Shown: positions 11,766-24,275 of the stretch, in pieces
Layout of the letters: the number at the start of each line of letters is the position of its first letter
Position numbering within the stretch: position 1 is the stretch's first letter
Source of the DNA: Ampullaceana balthica
Lineage: Eukaryota; Mollusca; Gastropoda; Lymnaeidae
NCBI GenBank assembly: GCA_944989445.1
Contig: CALYLW010000338.1
Span: 595,525-659,524 of the forward strand
DNA: 64,000 bases
Direction: 5' to 3'
Notes under the pieces: generated by a model
Told to the model about the DNA's origin: nothing
What the model saw: only the letters and a program-made list of their open reading frames with translations
The model's database searches: none
Translations under genes and position numbers: made by a program

Positions 11766-13800
11766 GTAAGTGTTTGGATGTTACGGATGAGTAAGAATGT
11801 GAAAGTTGAATTGTCCTTATTGTAATTGCACTGGAGACCTTAAATAATTTAAATGTCAGAAATGTCATGTTGTGGATTATGGAAAGAGTGTTGGGGGAGG
11901 GGGGGTGAAAGCTTTTATTGCCTAATACTAATATGTATAGCCTTTAGTTCAGAGGCGCAACACTGGCCGGCGGGGGATACATATGTCTTGGGGTGACACG
12001 GTTTCCCTTTATATAAGAAGTGATAAATTTAGTTGACATCTAAATGTTAACCTTTCTCAGAAAACACAAGTTGGGAAACTCATCTTGGTATGACGTCTCC
12101 TTCTGTTAAACACAGTTTTTCCCCTTTGCTTCACATCATTTGTATTGTGCTTGTTATTAGACATGCAAATTTCCAAAATAATTTATGTCAAGGTACTTTA
12201 TATCCTTACACATACATCCTTATACATAAAGCTTAGCTGTGCCGTTACACTGCCAAATGAATGGAAATGCCCTTCTTACGAGAAATGGTGGCTGAACGTA
12301 TTTACATAAAATCGTGATCCAGGTTTGCATGTTCATATATTTTTAAACCTGAGCAGCTCCATGGCTACGGAGCCTTATGGTCATTAGTGCATTCCTCTGT
12401 AGCTCTCTAACTCTGAATATATATGGCTGGGTAGCCCTTCATCTGTGTAGTCTTATAGCTACGCAACCCTCTAGAACTGAATACCTGAAGTTCAGTAGCT
12501 CTCTAGCTGTGTAGTCTTTTAGCAATGCAACCTCTAGCACTGAGGTTCTGGAACTCAGTAGCCCTGTTACGTCATTATAAAAATGTGATTAAAATAAATT
12601 CAAAAATAACACTCAGCCAAATCAACTTACCCATAATGCACCACTTCGAATGATTTCAGTACAAATACCGCAAGTGATTTTTTACGTAATATGTTCTCTA
12701 ATTGTACGGAATAGTGAATATGATGTCTGCAATTATAAACGGAGCGGAAAAAGAAACATACCGTGCTAATTGTGTTCATTGGTGGGAAAATTGTATATAT
12801 TTGTTGGCGTGCCTAAGTGTTAAAGTAATTAGGACATGCTATTAATTCGTTAAAATCAGTACTTTTTCCCCCTGAAATATAGATTTGGATGAAATTTTCC
12901 ACAGTTCTTTAATAACAAGACTTGTGTATAAATGTGAACATCATATGGTTATTTCTGATGTGTAAATGACATCATTTCTGAAATGTCAAATCTTTCCACC
13001 GCGGTGTGGAATCCCCAAGGTTTGTGAACCCAGGGGTCACTAAAGAAGGTTTGCACCAGTTAGTCACCGATCCAAGAGTTAGGTGTTATGGTAGTTATGA
13101 CACAGTCGACACGTAGATGGTGTCACCTGAACCAATTTCATTTAATGAGAAGTTACCGTGCTCCTGGGGTGGACAGACTATAACCAGGCAGCTAACTAAG
13201 CAATGACCAATCAGACAAAAGTCACGTCGCCAAGTACAATTAGGCAACTGTCACGTTTGCACCGTGAAGGCCTTTTGTTGGTCAATGACGTGGCTGGCCG
13301 ATAGTTTGGCGTATTCGGTCACTTCTGTCAATAAGTGACCAAGACAAGGGTGCCATGATTGTGATCTGCAGACCAGCGGTGCAGTGAAAGATTTCGTGAG
13401 CTGGCTTCCTGTTCATTGGATCAATGTATGTCCCCGGGAATCTCTGGTAAGGTAAACATAATTGTTTCCTCCCTTTTACTCTGAGTAATAGTTTTAATCA
13501 AATTATTGAACGGAACTTGATACTTCTGCAAAGACCAAGGTTATTTTTTCTTGCATAGATTTCTTTCTGCTTGTTCTTCACCCCCCCCCCTTTTTTTTTC
13601 TTCTTCTTTTAAATTCAACAATATTTAATTATAAACGTCACGTTTTGCCGATAGTGCGCTGCGTCTAGTTTACCGGTGTTTCTCTCACGGTGACGGATTT
13701 TTTTTGCTTCCTGTCGTATGCTGGCTGAAACAACCCCAGAAAGGTTTATGAGAATAGCATGAATTACGTGTCATCCCCACCTCACAATGTTTCATAATAG
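11766..13800. other. Intron sequence without recognised features
   Basis: Part of the 19-kb intron between the exons at 11600 and 30875. A degenerate, irregular repetition of tagctctctagc-like phrases occurs at about 12350-12560. Nothing else is identifiable. Confidence 0.5.
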
Positions 13801-13979
13801 CAGCCTGCTATGGTCGTTAATCCAGCAGCCTGCTATGGTCGTTAATCCAGCAGCCTGCTATGGTGGTTAATCCAGCAGCCTGCTATGGTCGTTAATCCAG
13901 CAGCCTGCTATGGTCGTTAATCCAGTAGCCTGCTATGGTCGTTAATCCAGCAGCCTGCTATGGTCGTTAATCCAGCAGC
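13801..13979. repeat. 25-bp minisatellite, about 7 copies
   Basis: The unit contains cagcctgctatggtcgttaa followed by tccag. Copies are almost identical. Confidence 0.95.
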
Positions 13980-14431
13980 ACACTCTGGTATTCTCGTTTG
14001 CACACAAGTGTATCTCTCTTGACCAGGGCCGCCTTCACAATTGACACAGTGGACAATGTGCCTGGAGCCTACGAATCTTCATGATCAATGAGCCTTATAA
14101 GAAAGTCAGGAAATACTATATTGGGAACATAACTTGGAGTGCTTCACCTAAATAGTTGACAGAAATCAACGAAACAAATTTAATAACATTTAAAACTCTT
14201 GGACGTCTTCAACTGTCACATGACAATTAAAAGTGCCAGGTAGAGTTATCATGTTAGTCCCATCGTTGACCGAAGATAAGATTTCATCCGTTTAAAAATT
14301 CATAAACCAACGATTGCCTCCAGAACTTGTTTCAAATATTGAAATATTTAATTCCGAAACTTGGATACCAACAAAGCCTGTATTCTTTAAAGCCACATTG
14401 TCGTTGTCACCTATTTGTTGCAACCAAAGAA

Positions 14432-14988
14432 ATACCCCACTTATTGGCCCTCACTCAATGACCCCACACATTGACATACCCCACTTATTGGCCCTCACTC
14501 AATGACCCCACACATTGACATACCCCACTTATTGGCCCTCACTCAATGACCCCACACATTGACATACCCCACTTATTGGCCCTCACTCAATGACCCCACA
14601 CATTGACATACCCCACTTATTGGCCCTCACTCAATGACCCCACTTATTGGCCCCCACTCAATGACCCCACACATTGACATACCCCACTTATTGGCCCCCA
14701 CTCAATGACCCAGCACATTGACATACCCCACTTATTGGCCCCAACTCAATGACCCCACACATTGACATACCCCACTTATTGGCCCCCACTCAATGACCCA
14801 GCACATTTACATACCCCACATATTGGCCCCCACTCAATGACCCCACACATTGACATACCCCACTTATTGGCCCCCACTCAATGACCCCACACATTGACAT
14901 ACCCCACTTATTGGCCCCCACTCAATGACCCCACACATTGACATACCCCACTTATTGGACCCCACTCAATGACCCCACACATTGACAT
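14432..14988. repeat. 44-bp minisatellite, about 12.5 copies
   Basis: The unit has taccccacttattggccc, then cactcaatgacccc and acacattgaca. One copy near 14630 lacks the acacattgacat portion. The early copies carry ccctc where the later copies carry ccccc, so variants are sorted along the array. Confidence 0.95.
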
Positions 14989-15279
14989 CACACATTGTTT
15001 GTCACACTGGCTACTCGTCGTGTGTTGTGATCTCAGAACAAAAGGAAATTCAAGGAAACTCGTTCTGATAACATTCACTTTACTTTGTGTCTTTTTATTG
15101 AAACTTTTATCATTTTAATATGGCAAAAATTTTAAGGTGTCGTTTTGAATCTATTGATTTATTCGAGCGCTTGTAAATCGACCAATCGATATCCGTTTGT
15201 GGTGCTTAATTGTTAACGATGCTCGCAAATTCGCTGGAAAAAAAAATATTTAAAAATTCAGTATTCGAAAGATTGTGAG
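14989..15279. other. Intron spacer
   Basis: AT-rich sequence with nothing recognised. Confidence 0.4.
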
Positions 15280-15420
15280 GGCCCGAAACCTTTTTATGTC
15301 AGAAACCTTCTCGGGAGTGTACTCAACAACTTCCCAAACCTTCATGGCGATCGGATGAATGGTGTAGTAATTCATAAAGGCCAGACAGCCAGACATTCGA
15401 ATACATATACAGTGTATAGA
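15280..15420 (-). mobile_element. Helitron 5'-end fragment (probable)
   Basis: Read on the minus strand it starts TCTATACACTGTATAT, then has a gtctggctgtctgg run and caccattcatccgatcg. This parallels the start of the Helitron at 28607 (TCTATATCTATAAAAATC, then gtctgtgtgtg, then accattcatccgatcgtc). No matching 3' end was found, so this is a fragment. Confidence 0.5.
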
Positions 15421-16080
15421 GAGAGATTGACTCCTCTCATTGAAAACTTAGAAGCAATGCCTACGAATGTAATGAGCGGAGAGATGAAAGAGTTTTTGAA
15501 AATCACGAGCGCCACCTGGAGTTGATATTACCGAGTATGTTTTTATGCACACATGAAAACTTAAAGCTTTTGTAATAAATCACAAAGGGTTCTACACATG
15601 TGTTCAAAATCAAGGCGATGTTGCTAGAAAAGTGGACGACAATCAGTGTGTACCACGTGACTTGTTTCAGACTCGATCAAGGAGACGGTCTCCATCATGG
15701 CTACCTGGTCAAATTTGGCCCTGGTTTCAAGTTTGCCGTGGGTTTCACTGTGCGGTTGTCAGTCGGCTTTCCGTGGTTTAAACCTGTTCTGGGAGAGAAA
15801 AATGGCTTTGTTTATTTTTTATAGTGTTGGAGTTGGCTATGAGATTGTTTGAAGCCCAAAAGGTGTGCTTTACACGGGTGCATGTTTGTTGTGTTGTTGT
15901 GAGGTGTGCTACTTGAATGTTTTGCTGTTGCCTGCTTTACAAATGATCACCTTCTATTCACGGGTCTATTTCTAGTATATATTTAATGCCTGTGTTACCT
16001 CACATAGTCTCGTGATTTAGGTGCATTTCAGAATTTAAAAAAAGAAATTTGATCGACATCATCACAGTGAGTAAGATCTC
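15421..16080. other. Intron spacer
   Basis: No supported gene. The 74-codon frame at 15600-15824 has no splice or homology support. Confidence 0.4.
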
Positions 16081-16298
16081 TTTGACTTGATATTATGTAT
16101 GATGACATGATATTATGTATGATTCCTTGATATTGTGTATGATGACTTGATATTGAGTGAGATGACTTGATATTGTGTGAGATGACATGATATTGTGTAT
16201 GATGACTTGACATTGTGTGAGATGACTTGATATTGTGTGTGATGACTTGATATTGTGTGAGATCACTTGATATTGTGTGTGATGACTTGATATTATTT
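16081..16298. repeat. 20-bp minisatellite, about 10.5 copies
   Basis: The unit gatgacttgatattgtgtga repeats with many single-base variants. Confidence 0.93.
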
Positions 16299-16461
16299 TG
16301 ATCTTTTGCGCGACAGCTGCAGGCCTGCCAACAATTCCGATTTTTACAGAATTTTACTGATTTTTTACCCATGATTCCGAAATTCCGACAAGACCTTTAA
16401 AATTCCAATTTTTCGACCATTAAAATCTTTCACGTTATAAAAATCCGAAAGTGGCAAAAAA

Positions 16462-16900
16462 TAATCATCCTATATAATAAAAGGCAAGTTTCTGTCCGTT
16501 CTGTCCCGTCATCTATAGCAGTGCTTCTCAAACTTTTTAGTATGTCGGACCGGCAGGAATTTTTTCCATTGCACCAGGGACCGGTGCACTATTTTCCCTG
16601 CACTGACAATTTTTTCTGTCCTTTTTTTGAGAACATCTGCGGACCGGCAGCGGATGGCCCACGGACCGGCACCGGTCCGCGGACCACCACTTTGAGAAGC
16701 ACTGATCTATAGCGATTGGTCCCTCAAACACATATGACTCCTACAGCCAATCATAATGAACACGTTTACGCAGACGTTCAAAACGAGTTATTTTTGGTGC
16801 AGTATTTCTTCCAAGACTTTATTTTGAGTTATTGCGCGTTGGGATTTATAGTCAAAAGCTCTGTTTTTACGAGTTATTTATTTTAACTATAATGAATAGT
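16462..16900 (+). repeat. R1/Helitron-like repeat carrying an inserted MITE
   Basis: The stretch begins tcctatataataaaaggca and ctgtccgttctgtcc, typical of Helitron-like starts. It ends near 16840-16890 with the R1 tail gggatttatagtcaaaagct. The MITE at 16519-16704 is inserted into it. Confidence 0.5.
16519..16704 (+). mobile_element. hAT-type MITE, copy 2
   Basis: The termini are CAGTGCTTCTCAAA and TTTGAGAAGCACTG. The 8-bp target duplication is perfect: ATCTATAG at 16511-16518 and 16705-16712. Subterminal ggaccggcagg and ggaccggcaccggtccgcgg sequences match copy 1 at 505-803 in reverse. At 186 bp it is shorter than copy 1 through the central region. Confidence 0.92.
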
Positions 16901-17735
16901 ATTTTTGACGTGATGCACATGTATGGCCGGAAGAGACGGCTGTTGGAGGGGAGCTATAACATGCCACCGAACGGTTGCGGAAAGTCCTTGGACGGGCTTT
17001 GTTGCTTGTAAAATAATAAAAGTCGAGTATGACAGGAAGTGATGTATTTCGATGATGCCACAGCCTTGGTTTTTTTCCTGCGCTTCCGTTATCGAAGTGA
17101 AACGCGATCTCTTAATGTTTCTTCGTCGGCTATACGATCGCACATCATTCCTTTTACCATGGGAATAAAAAAATAATTTTATTTACATACAGAAAGTGCA
17201 CTAAAAATAAGAAAATAAAAAAATTTCAATCCGTGAATCTATCGACTGCACATAAAAGCGTGGGGCGCCCATCACAACTCATTTCTTATTGCAACTACTC
17301 TTTTGCCTATAGATAAATTTTTCTAATTAATATGATAGTAGCATGTATATGATCAAAGTTGTGAAACTTAACATGTTTATTAATATTCATATAAATTTGT
17401 ATTTATGTTTCGCAGCCTTGTACATTATAGCGAGTTGTGATGAGGGCCCTCACGCTTTTATGTGCAGTCGACAGATTCACGGATTGAAGTTTTTTATTTT
17501 CTTCTTTTTAGTGCACTTTCTATATGTAAATAAAAGCGTGTGCTTTTTAAAAAAAAGATTATTTTTTAAATTTATTTTCTACTTTTTAGTATCAAAATTC
17601 TTTTAATCAATTTTTCGACATAATCAATTCAATTTGTCAAACTTCGTTGTCTATAACTTAAATATGATAGTGGTAAAAAGATAGATTATTAATTACAAAT
17701 TTATGTATTTAAAAAAAACCAGTTTCCTGAACTGC
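16901..17735. other. Intron spacer
   Basis: AT-rich sequence; no supported feature. Confidence 0.4.
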
Positions 17736-17815
17736 AAATTGAACCCAGGACCTCCAAGTCGAAAATCCATTACGTTAACGATTCGGCCAACTAGGCTACA
17801 CAAATTTCAGTTGTT
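17736..17815 (-). repeat. tRNA-like segment (SINE-type or decayed tRNA)
   Basis: On the minus strand there is a box-A-like tagcctagttgg and, about 45 bases later, a box-B-like tgggttcaatttgc. The order and spacing match the internal promoter of a tRNA, but the acceptor ends do not form a clean stem. I read it as tRNA-derived repeat sequence, not a working tRNA. Confidence 0.5.
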
Positions 17816-17979
17816 CCTCTTGTATTATCATGTCAATTTAGATTTAGTTTCGTATTACTGAGCTGTTTAACACCTGGAATGTGGTCACCGATGGCTGGTG
17901 GTGAACTCCGATGGCTAGTAGTGAACTCCGGTGACATTCACGTGAAAGTCAAGAATAGCACGGATACAGATTATAGATA

Positions 17980-18180
17980 AAGATAAAATTAAAAATGCAT
18001 TTATTTAATTACGGTACATTCGATCGATCTGAAATTTTGATACAATGCATTGTAACCCAAAAGATCTACCTGTGGTAAAATTTTGAGATCTCTAGGACCA
18101 TCAGAAGTGGTTTAATTTTACGTTACAAGATTTGACGGATACAACATACAAACAGTGTGAGTTAAATAAAAGCGTGTAAT
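17980..18180 (-). repeat. R1-related fragment
   Basis: Contains the same block as the R1 cluster near 3815-3880, with atgcatttatttaattacgg and ttcgatcgatctgaaatttt, ending in an aataaaagcgtgtaataata tail. Confidence 0.6.
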
Positions 18181-19116
18181 AATAAACATTGTTTAACGTT
18201 AAAATTGCAACTGCTTCTAAATTAGTATTTAAAAAAATATTAAAAAAGTAAAAGTAGTGAATGTGTTACCAATTACTTTGTTGTAGGAATCGGCACTTCA
18301 GTTTCAGTTATGAGATCATCAGTTTTATTGGAAGAAATAAATATCTTGCCAATTCCTATCTTTTTTAAAGCCAGAGTCAAAGAGATGTTAACAGAAAAAT
18401 TACAATGAAACGAGGGCAAGCATTAAAGCTAATACTGATACTCTTTCTAACTAAAAATTGATTTTGATATGTAACTAAAAGCAATTGCAAAGCTAAGTTC
18501 AATTGACCAAAGTACTGTTTAACAAGGGAAAAAAAGCCACTAGGGAGATGCTGAAAAACTGAACTTATTTCGTACTAATATTTTAAAAATGTATATTCTG
18601 TTGTGTAAATATCTGTATGTAATGTAAACATTTCCAGTAATGTTTCTCTCCTATTCTATTGTGTTCTGTAGACTCTTAAAATTAAAAGATAATGGAGGTA
18701 ACTTAATTACTTTATATTTATTTAGTAAGTAGTTCTTAAACCAGCGCCTCGGGGTGCCGCGACTACGCGCTGTGACCCCTATACAGATTTTTTTCCCTGG
18801 CAGGTCTGCATCTGTCAAATTATGGTGTCTCCAGTACCATTTTATTTCTTCTCTACCATTACCTCGTACACCGGGATATCATGTGTTTGGTTGAAAACAC
18901 CATTCGTTGAGACTTATGGAGCGTTAGAAAATCATCTGATCGGAGAGAGTAGTATGTATTTAGAATGTAGTCTCTGTTTTGGGTGAAAACATATTGTCAA
19001 CGTTTAGATAGGAAGTAGTATGTATTTAGAGACTATACACTGTATGTTGGTAGAGCAAAAAGTTTATGTTTAGAGATATTATGGTCTATGTTTATAAAAA
19101 TATATTCTGTTTCAGT
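18181..19116. other. Intron spacer
   Basis: AT-rich, no supported gene. Confidence 0.4.
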
Positions 19117-19440
19117 GGGGATAATAGTATGTTTTTAGAGGATATAATGTGTTTAGAGATGATATAGTCTGTGTTTAGAGATGATATAGTATGTGTTTAA
19201 AGATGATATAGTATGTGTTTAGAAATCATATAGTCTGTGTTTAGAGATGATATAGTCTGTGTTTAGAGATGATATAGTATGTGTTTAGAAATCATATAGT
19301 CTGTGTTTAGAGATGATATAGTCTGTGTTTAAAGATCATATAGTCTGTGTTTAGAGATGATATTATATGTGTTTAGAAATCATATAGTCTGTGTTTAGAG
19401 ATGATATAGTCTGTGTTTAGAAATGATATATAATAATATG
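19117..19440. repeat. 22-bp minisatellite, about 14 copies
   Basis: The unit reads gtgtttagagatgatatagt plus two more bases. Variation is agagatgat, agaaatcat or aaagatgat. The left edge decays gradually into related tttagag phrases from about 18950. Confidence 0.93.
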
Positions 19441-19692
19441 TGTATAGAGATCGTTAGTATCGTTCATATTAAAGACAGAATCAAATCTGTGTTTAGAGAG
19501 AAAATGCTATTTTAGCAGGCGTGTAATTTAATAAATGATTTGATAAAGAAACCCATCAACTTTAATGCAACATTGTTATTTGTATGTGTGTATAACATTT
19601 TATATACTACACTATCGTTTGAATCTACTTCTCTAGCCTAGGATCAGGCAGATAACGATCTCCCAAGCAGGTAAAAACTAAGTTGGCTTAGC

Positions 19693-19867
19693 CAGTGGTT
19701 CTCAAATAGTGGGGCGCGAGGGCGCGCCCTAAAGGGGGACGCGAAATGGTGTACTTATAATAATTTTATAGACAAATGATACTATTTACTATTGCGCGGG
19801 GGGCGCGAAATGTTTTCTTCCTCCTATTAGGGGGGGGGGCGTGACAGAAAATAATTGAACAGCACTG
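19693..19867 (+). mobile_element. hAT-type MITE, second family
   Basis: Starts CAGTGGTTCTCAAA and ends TTGAACAGCACTG, giving imperfect inverted termini. The flanks GGCTTAGC (19685-19692) and GTTTTAGC (19868-19875) agree at six of eight positions. The interior has repeated gggggcgcgaaatg phrases in both halves. Confidence 0.75.
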
Positions 19868-19875
19868 GTTTTAGC

Positions 19876-21506
19876 CAACTTTTGTACACGCCCGTACGTC
19901 TTAGGCTCTAGGAAATGTAAAATACTTGTATCGACTTTTGACAAACCACTGCAGACTTGACAGCAATCAATGGATGGCTGGTTTAAAGTTACAGAAGCTT
20001 TGGATTTTAGGATCATTCAAGTCGAGGGCAGCTTAAAAAACAATGTTTATGGGAGATATGACGTCATCTGTCTGTTTCTACCAGTGTCAGCTACTGCACA
20101 GTGGAGGCAACGCCAATTGAATAGCTATTGAACCACTCGCGTGCCACTTGCTGTTATTCAAATAAAATAATAAAAACTGCTAATAACTAAACTGCTATTC
20201 TGTGAGTGACGCACTTTTAAATAGTTTAACTTGTTGAATCTGAAATGTATGCCGTCATATGACCAACAGCCACTAGAATGCTTTGTGCGGGCGTGTTGCG
20301 CTTTCGAAGGGCCGTATGTATTATTCTGCCTATGCTATACGGCACACAGACAAGTGACAGCTGATACCAAACAAACGCGGGATAATATAATATACACTAC
20401 ATATGTGCTTACACTTGCTAATTTAAAGTTGAATATAACTCTGTACGTCACTAACGCGTCCTTCTGTCTCCATTGAATCTTACACATTCACTTCAACTTT
20501 TAACCACACAACTTTATACATTACACATACATACTTCTTTGATAATTCTTACTTGAAATCACCAGTTCAATGGTTCGGCTACTGGAACCTCCGGGGGAGT
20601 GTGAGGTGTCATTTTAAGGCTGCTATAAATAAAGATGTTCAGAAAATGTTAGAAATTAGCTTGTAAGATAATGTATATATACAATTTATAATGACAATTC
20701 TCGTGGTTAATTTACAATTTAATTAGAACTCGATTAATTTTGATATGCCACTTTGTATTTTTACTTACCGGTAAGCCGTCGGAAGAAAGATGCGATTTAC
20801 AACAATAAGGAGTTAAAGAATTTGATAAAAACTACGCCGGGAACCGCTACGATTACTAACTACCATTGTGCGCCGCAAAAGTTAACTCCACTATGTATTT
20901 GTTCACTGTCCCCGCCACTGGAAATCATAAGTTAAATTTTAAATATTATAAATGTTTTTGTTTCTCTTGTACGCTTCCAGATGTTTTGGTGTTTTTTAAA
21001 TTTTATTTTAATGAAGTATTTATTTGGAACTTCATTAAAGGCCACTTTGTCGACATGAACGTTATGCTCTAATGATATGTTCATAATAAAATACTTGGTA
21101 CAGACCATCTGCGAGTTTTTAACCTTCTTGAAGCAGTTGGATATGCACCAAAATATTTTGAAAAAAAAATATAAACCGCTTTTCATCGCGTGGCTGAAAG
21201 TCGCGCAGCTTTCAATTAAACCCACGAGCAACTGCCCTTGAAAATCAATATTTAAATTATTTTTATGATGTTTATCTTTTTTTTTCTTTGTTAAAATTCT
21301 TTGATTGTATTGACGGTTGTGTGCTAATAATAAATAATGGCCCCAGCTGTTGCGGACGATGTTATATTGAGGTCAACACCACCAGGCCTCGTGTCGGCTA
21401 TGAATTCAACTGAAGATCAGCCAAAGCTCCAATATTTTCATAGTTTCATAGTTGGCGTTACTAAAGTTACATGATATCGTCCTGTGCTTCGCCATAACAA
21501 TACGGC
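19876..21506. other. Intron spacer
   Basis: No splice-bounded exon, array or transposon terminus was recognised. Confidence 0.4.
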
Positions 21507-21715
21507 GGGGGCCCCCTCCTACATACCAAACAACCATATTCCGAGGCCCCTCCTGCCTACCACACAATCCATAGCAGAGCCTCGCTCTTTCTTACCAGAC
21601 AATTATACGACTCCCCTCTTGTCTTAAAGACAATGATACACCAGAGGCCCCTCATGTCTTACCAGAAAATGATACGATAGAGGCCCCTCTTTTCTTAATA
21701 GACAATATTACACCA
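21507..21715. repeat. Degenerate tandem repeat, about 40-50 bp period
   Basis: Five diverged copies carry a gaggcccctc core followed by ttaccagacaa and a purine-rich tail. It is clearly older than the neighbouring homogeneous arrays. Confidence 0.6.
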
Positions 21716-22079
21716 AAGAAAAAGAAACACATTTTATTTTAAAGTAATTACTTTCCCATTTCTCACACGCACAAAATTAAGAAATATACATTCTAATTCT
21801 GGGAAAGTTCCATTTAAACCAGCTTATGGATAAATGTCAAGACGCATTGGGTGAAAGGTATGTTAGAGACAGGGGTCAAATTTCGCTTCAATGTAAAATT
21901 TCGAATCAAACCAAGTTAGGGTCAATATTAGGCTTCTGGAAACACCGAAATAAGACTAGACCCACAACTTGAGTATCGCATCATACTCTCGTGTCACAAT
22001 GACAGAAGATACATATCTTGTGTCTGAAGTTATTGTGTCGTCGTCATACAAGTCACCATTACTCCAAAAGCAATGTCAT

Positions 22080-22649
22080 TTTTCATGTTTTATGGGGTCT
22101 TTCATGTCTCATGCTGTCTTTCATTTATCTTGCTGTCTTTCATGTCTCATGCTGTCTTTCATGTCACATGCTGTCTTTCATGTCACATGCTGTCTTTCAT
22201 CTATCTTGCTGTCTTTCATGTCCCGTGCTGTCTTTCATCTATCTTGCTGTCTTTCATGTCTCATGCTGTCTTTCATCTACCTCACTGTCTTTCATTTCTC
22301 ATGCTGTCTTTTATGTCCATGCTGTCTTTCATGTCTCATGCTGTCTTTCATGTCCCATGCTGTCTTTTATCTATCTCACTGTCTTTCATCTATCTCACTG
22401 TCTTTCATGTCCCATGCTGTCTTTTATCTATCTCACTGTCTTTCATGTCCCATGCTGTCTTTTATCTATCTCACTGTCTTTCATGTCCCATGCTGTCTTT
22501 CATGTCCCATGCTGTCTTTCATGTCCCATGCTGTCTTTCATGTCCCATGCTGTCTTTCATGTCCCATGCTGTCTTTCATGTCCCATGCTGTCTTTTATCT
22601 ATCTCACTGTCTTTCATGTCCCATGCTGTCTTTCATGTCCCATGCTGCC
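22080..22649. repeat. 19-bp minisatellite, about 30 copies
   Basis: The unit gctgtctttcatgtcccat is mixed with tctatcttgct and tctatctcact variants. Copies to the left are more varied than those to the right (22490-22600). It is open in all three plus frames because the unit lacks stops; this is not coding. Confidence 0.95.
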
Positions 22650-24029
22650 CTACCACTATATATTATCGTGGTGTTGTACCTGTGGAATCGTAAACTTTTT
22701 CTCTACCCTGAAGCCTAAAATATTACAGCCGAAGTTTGTGTCGTTTTAACAAAGTTTAACTCCTCCACACTCCCTTCATTTAGTATTGGTACCTGGAGCG
22801 TCACCTGAAATTACGATTTTCTGGGGCTCTCCAGCATGTCTCATATACTTGTTAGCATGTCTCATATACTTGTTAGCATGCTCAAGTAGTTTATGCCATG
22901 TGATTGTTGACTGCCTTTGACTACAGCAACCTATCTAAACACCAACTTACGGACTAATCTAGAGTTGAAACTAGCTGTGAAAGAATCACGTATTGCGCAT
23001 GTATTCAGCCAAATAGTTGGTCATTGAATCATTCAGTATTGCGAAAGCTATAGATCACCAAGAACGATAAGAAACATTTCTTTTCTCACGAGTTGTCGTA
23101 CTCTTATCTCGAACTGTCCAACACTGGAGTAGAGCATGACGCAGACGCGGAAGTATTTCTGTAACTCTAAACAAGTTCTGCTGTATGTACGTCTGTTGCC
23201 AGAGTGAGTCGACAGATATCCGGACACCATAAATTTTCATCGACCCCTGCTGCGTCATTTTATGTCATTAAGGGATTAAATCTTAGACTTCCATATGTAT
23301 TGCTATTTTTTATTGTCTCTAGATAATATTATTTATACTACAGCTAAAATATGGCATCGTCTGCACTTAATTATAAGTAGTGATCAGCAGAAGCGTCACT
23401 AGGTTTGCTATCAGTCATTGCGGTAGGTCATGGTTGTACCCCCTCACAACTTACCCCAAAGACCTCTTTCGAGTCTGGGACATACATAATTTTACACTTT
23501 GGTGGCACCCTGTGTGATCCGCATCCCCCTCCCCTCCGAGTGACGCCACTGGTAATAAGTTAATAATGAAAGGAAATTTAATCAGTAATAAAGTTTAGAA
23601 ATACATGCACTTTAAAAATGTGTAACAAAATTAGTCACTCTACGGATATTTTTGAAGGCTCATTAATTATGTTTGTTACCTTCTAAAGCTATGAATTCCT
23701 ACACCCCACTAATTGCCACCCCACACGTCCAAGTCATGGTGGAGCTAAAGTGTCGCTCAGAGCGTGTCAGAATTTGTTTCGCATCTATCCAAGAAACTAA
23801 CTCTGCTTGTGGCTGAAAATGCCGACTCTCCATATAAGGGGGGGGGGATTCTGCCCCCTGCAAGCAGCCTCCTCCACAATATCCTCCCTACGCTTCTGTC
23901 TCAAAGGCGTCTGCTAACGAGGTAATAAATGCTGTGATGTGAACGGCCAATACTCGCTGCAAGTTCTTCCTTATCAACAAAAAATTATATCACCTGTGTA
24001 TTTGAACCAGCACATAATAACAACCCTTA
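22650..24029. other. Intron spacer
   Basis: Nothing recognised except two or three copies of gcatgtctcatatacttgtt at about 22833-22880. Confidence 0.4.
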
Positions 24030-24037
24030 TTTACAAC

Positions 24038-24267
24038 TAGGGGTGTACCAGATTCAAATTTTTGAAATCCGACCGGAGCCGGATTTATGAAGTGAAATCT
24101 GGTCGGAGCCGGATTTGTAAAATTAACGGATTCCGGATTTGCTAGAGCTATTATATTTGATCGAAAAACCGGCCAGCTGGATTTATGAAGTAAAATTCTG
24201 TCGGAGCCGGATTTGTAAAAATGGCCGGATTCCGGATTTTCCGGATCCGAAATCCGGTACACCCCTA
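24038..24267. mobile_element. hAT-type MITE with perfect termini and target duplication
   Basis: The 12-bp inverted termini are TAGGGGTGTACC and GGTACACCCCTA. A perfect 8-bp duplication TTTACAAC lies at 24030-24037 and 24268-24275. The 230-bp interior repeats a cggagccggatttatgaag phrase several times. No coding capacity. Confidence 0.95.
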
Positions 24268-24275
24268 TTTACAAC

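Noticed and set aside
18730..18790. Possible hAT left end (agtagttcttaaaccagcgc)
   Set aside because: First bases diverge from CAGTG, and no right terminus or duplication was found.
21969..22749. Three overlapping plus-strand frames of about 206-249 codons
   Set aside because: A stop-free 19-bp unit opens all three frames at once, which is the mark of an array and not of coding.
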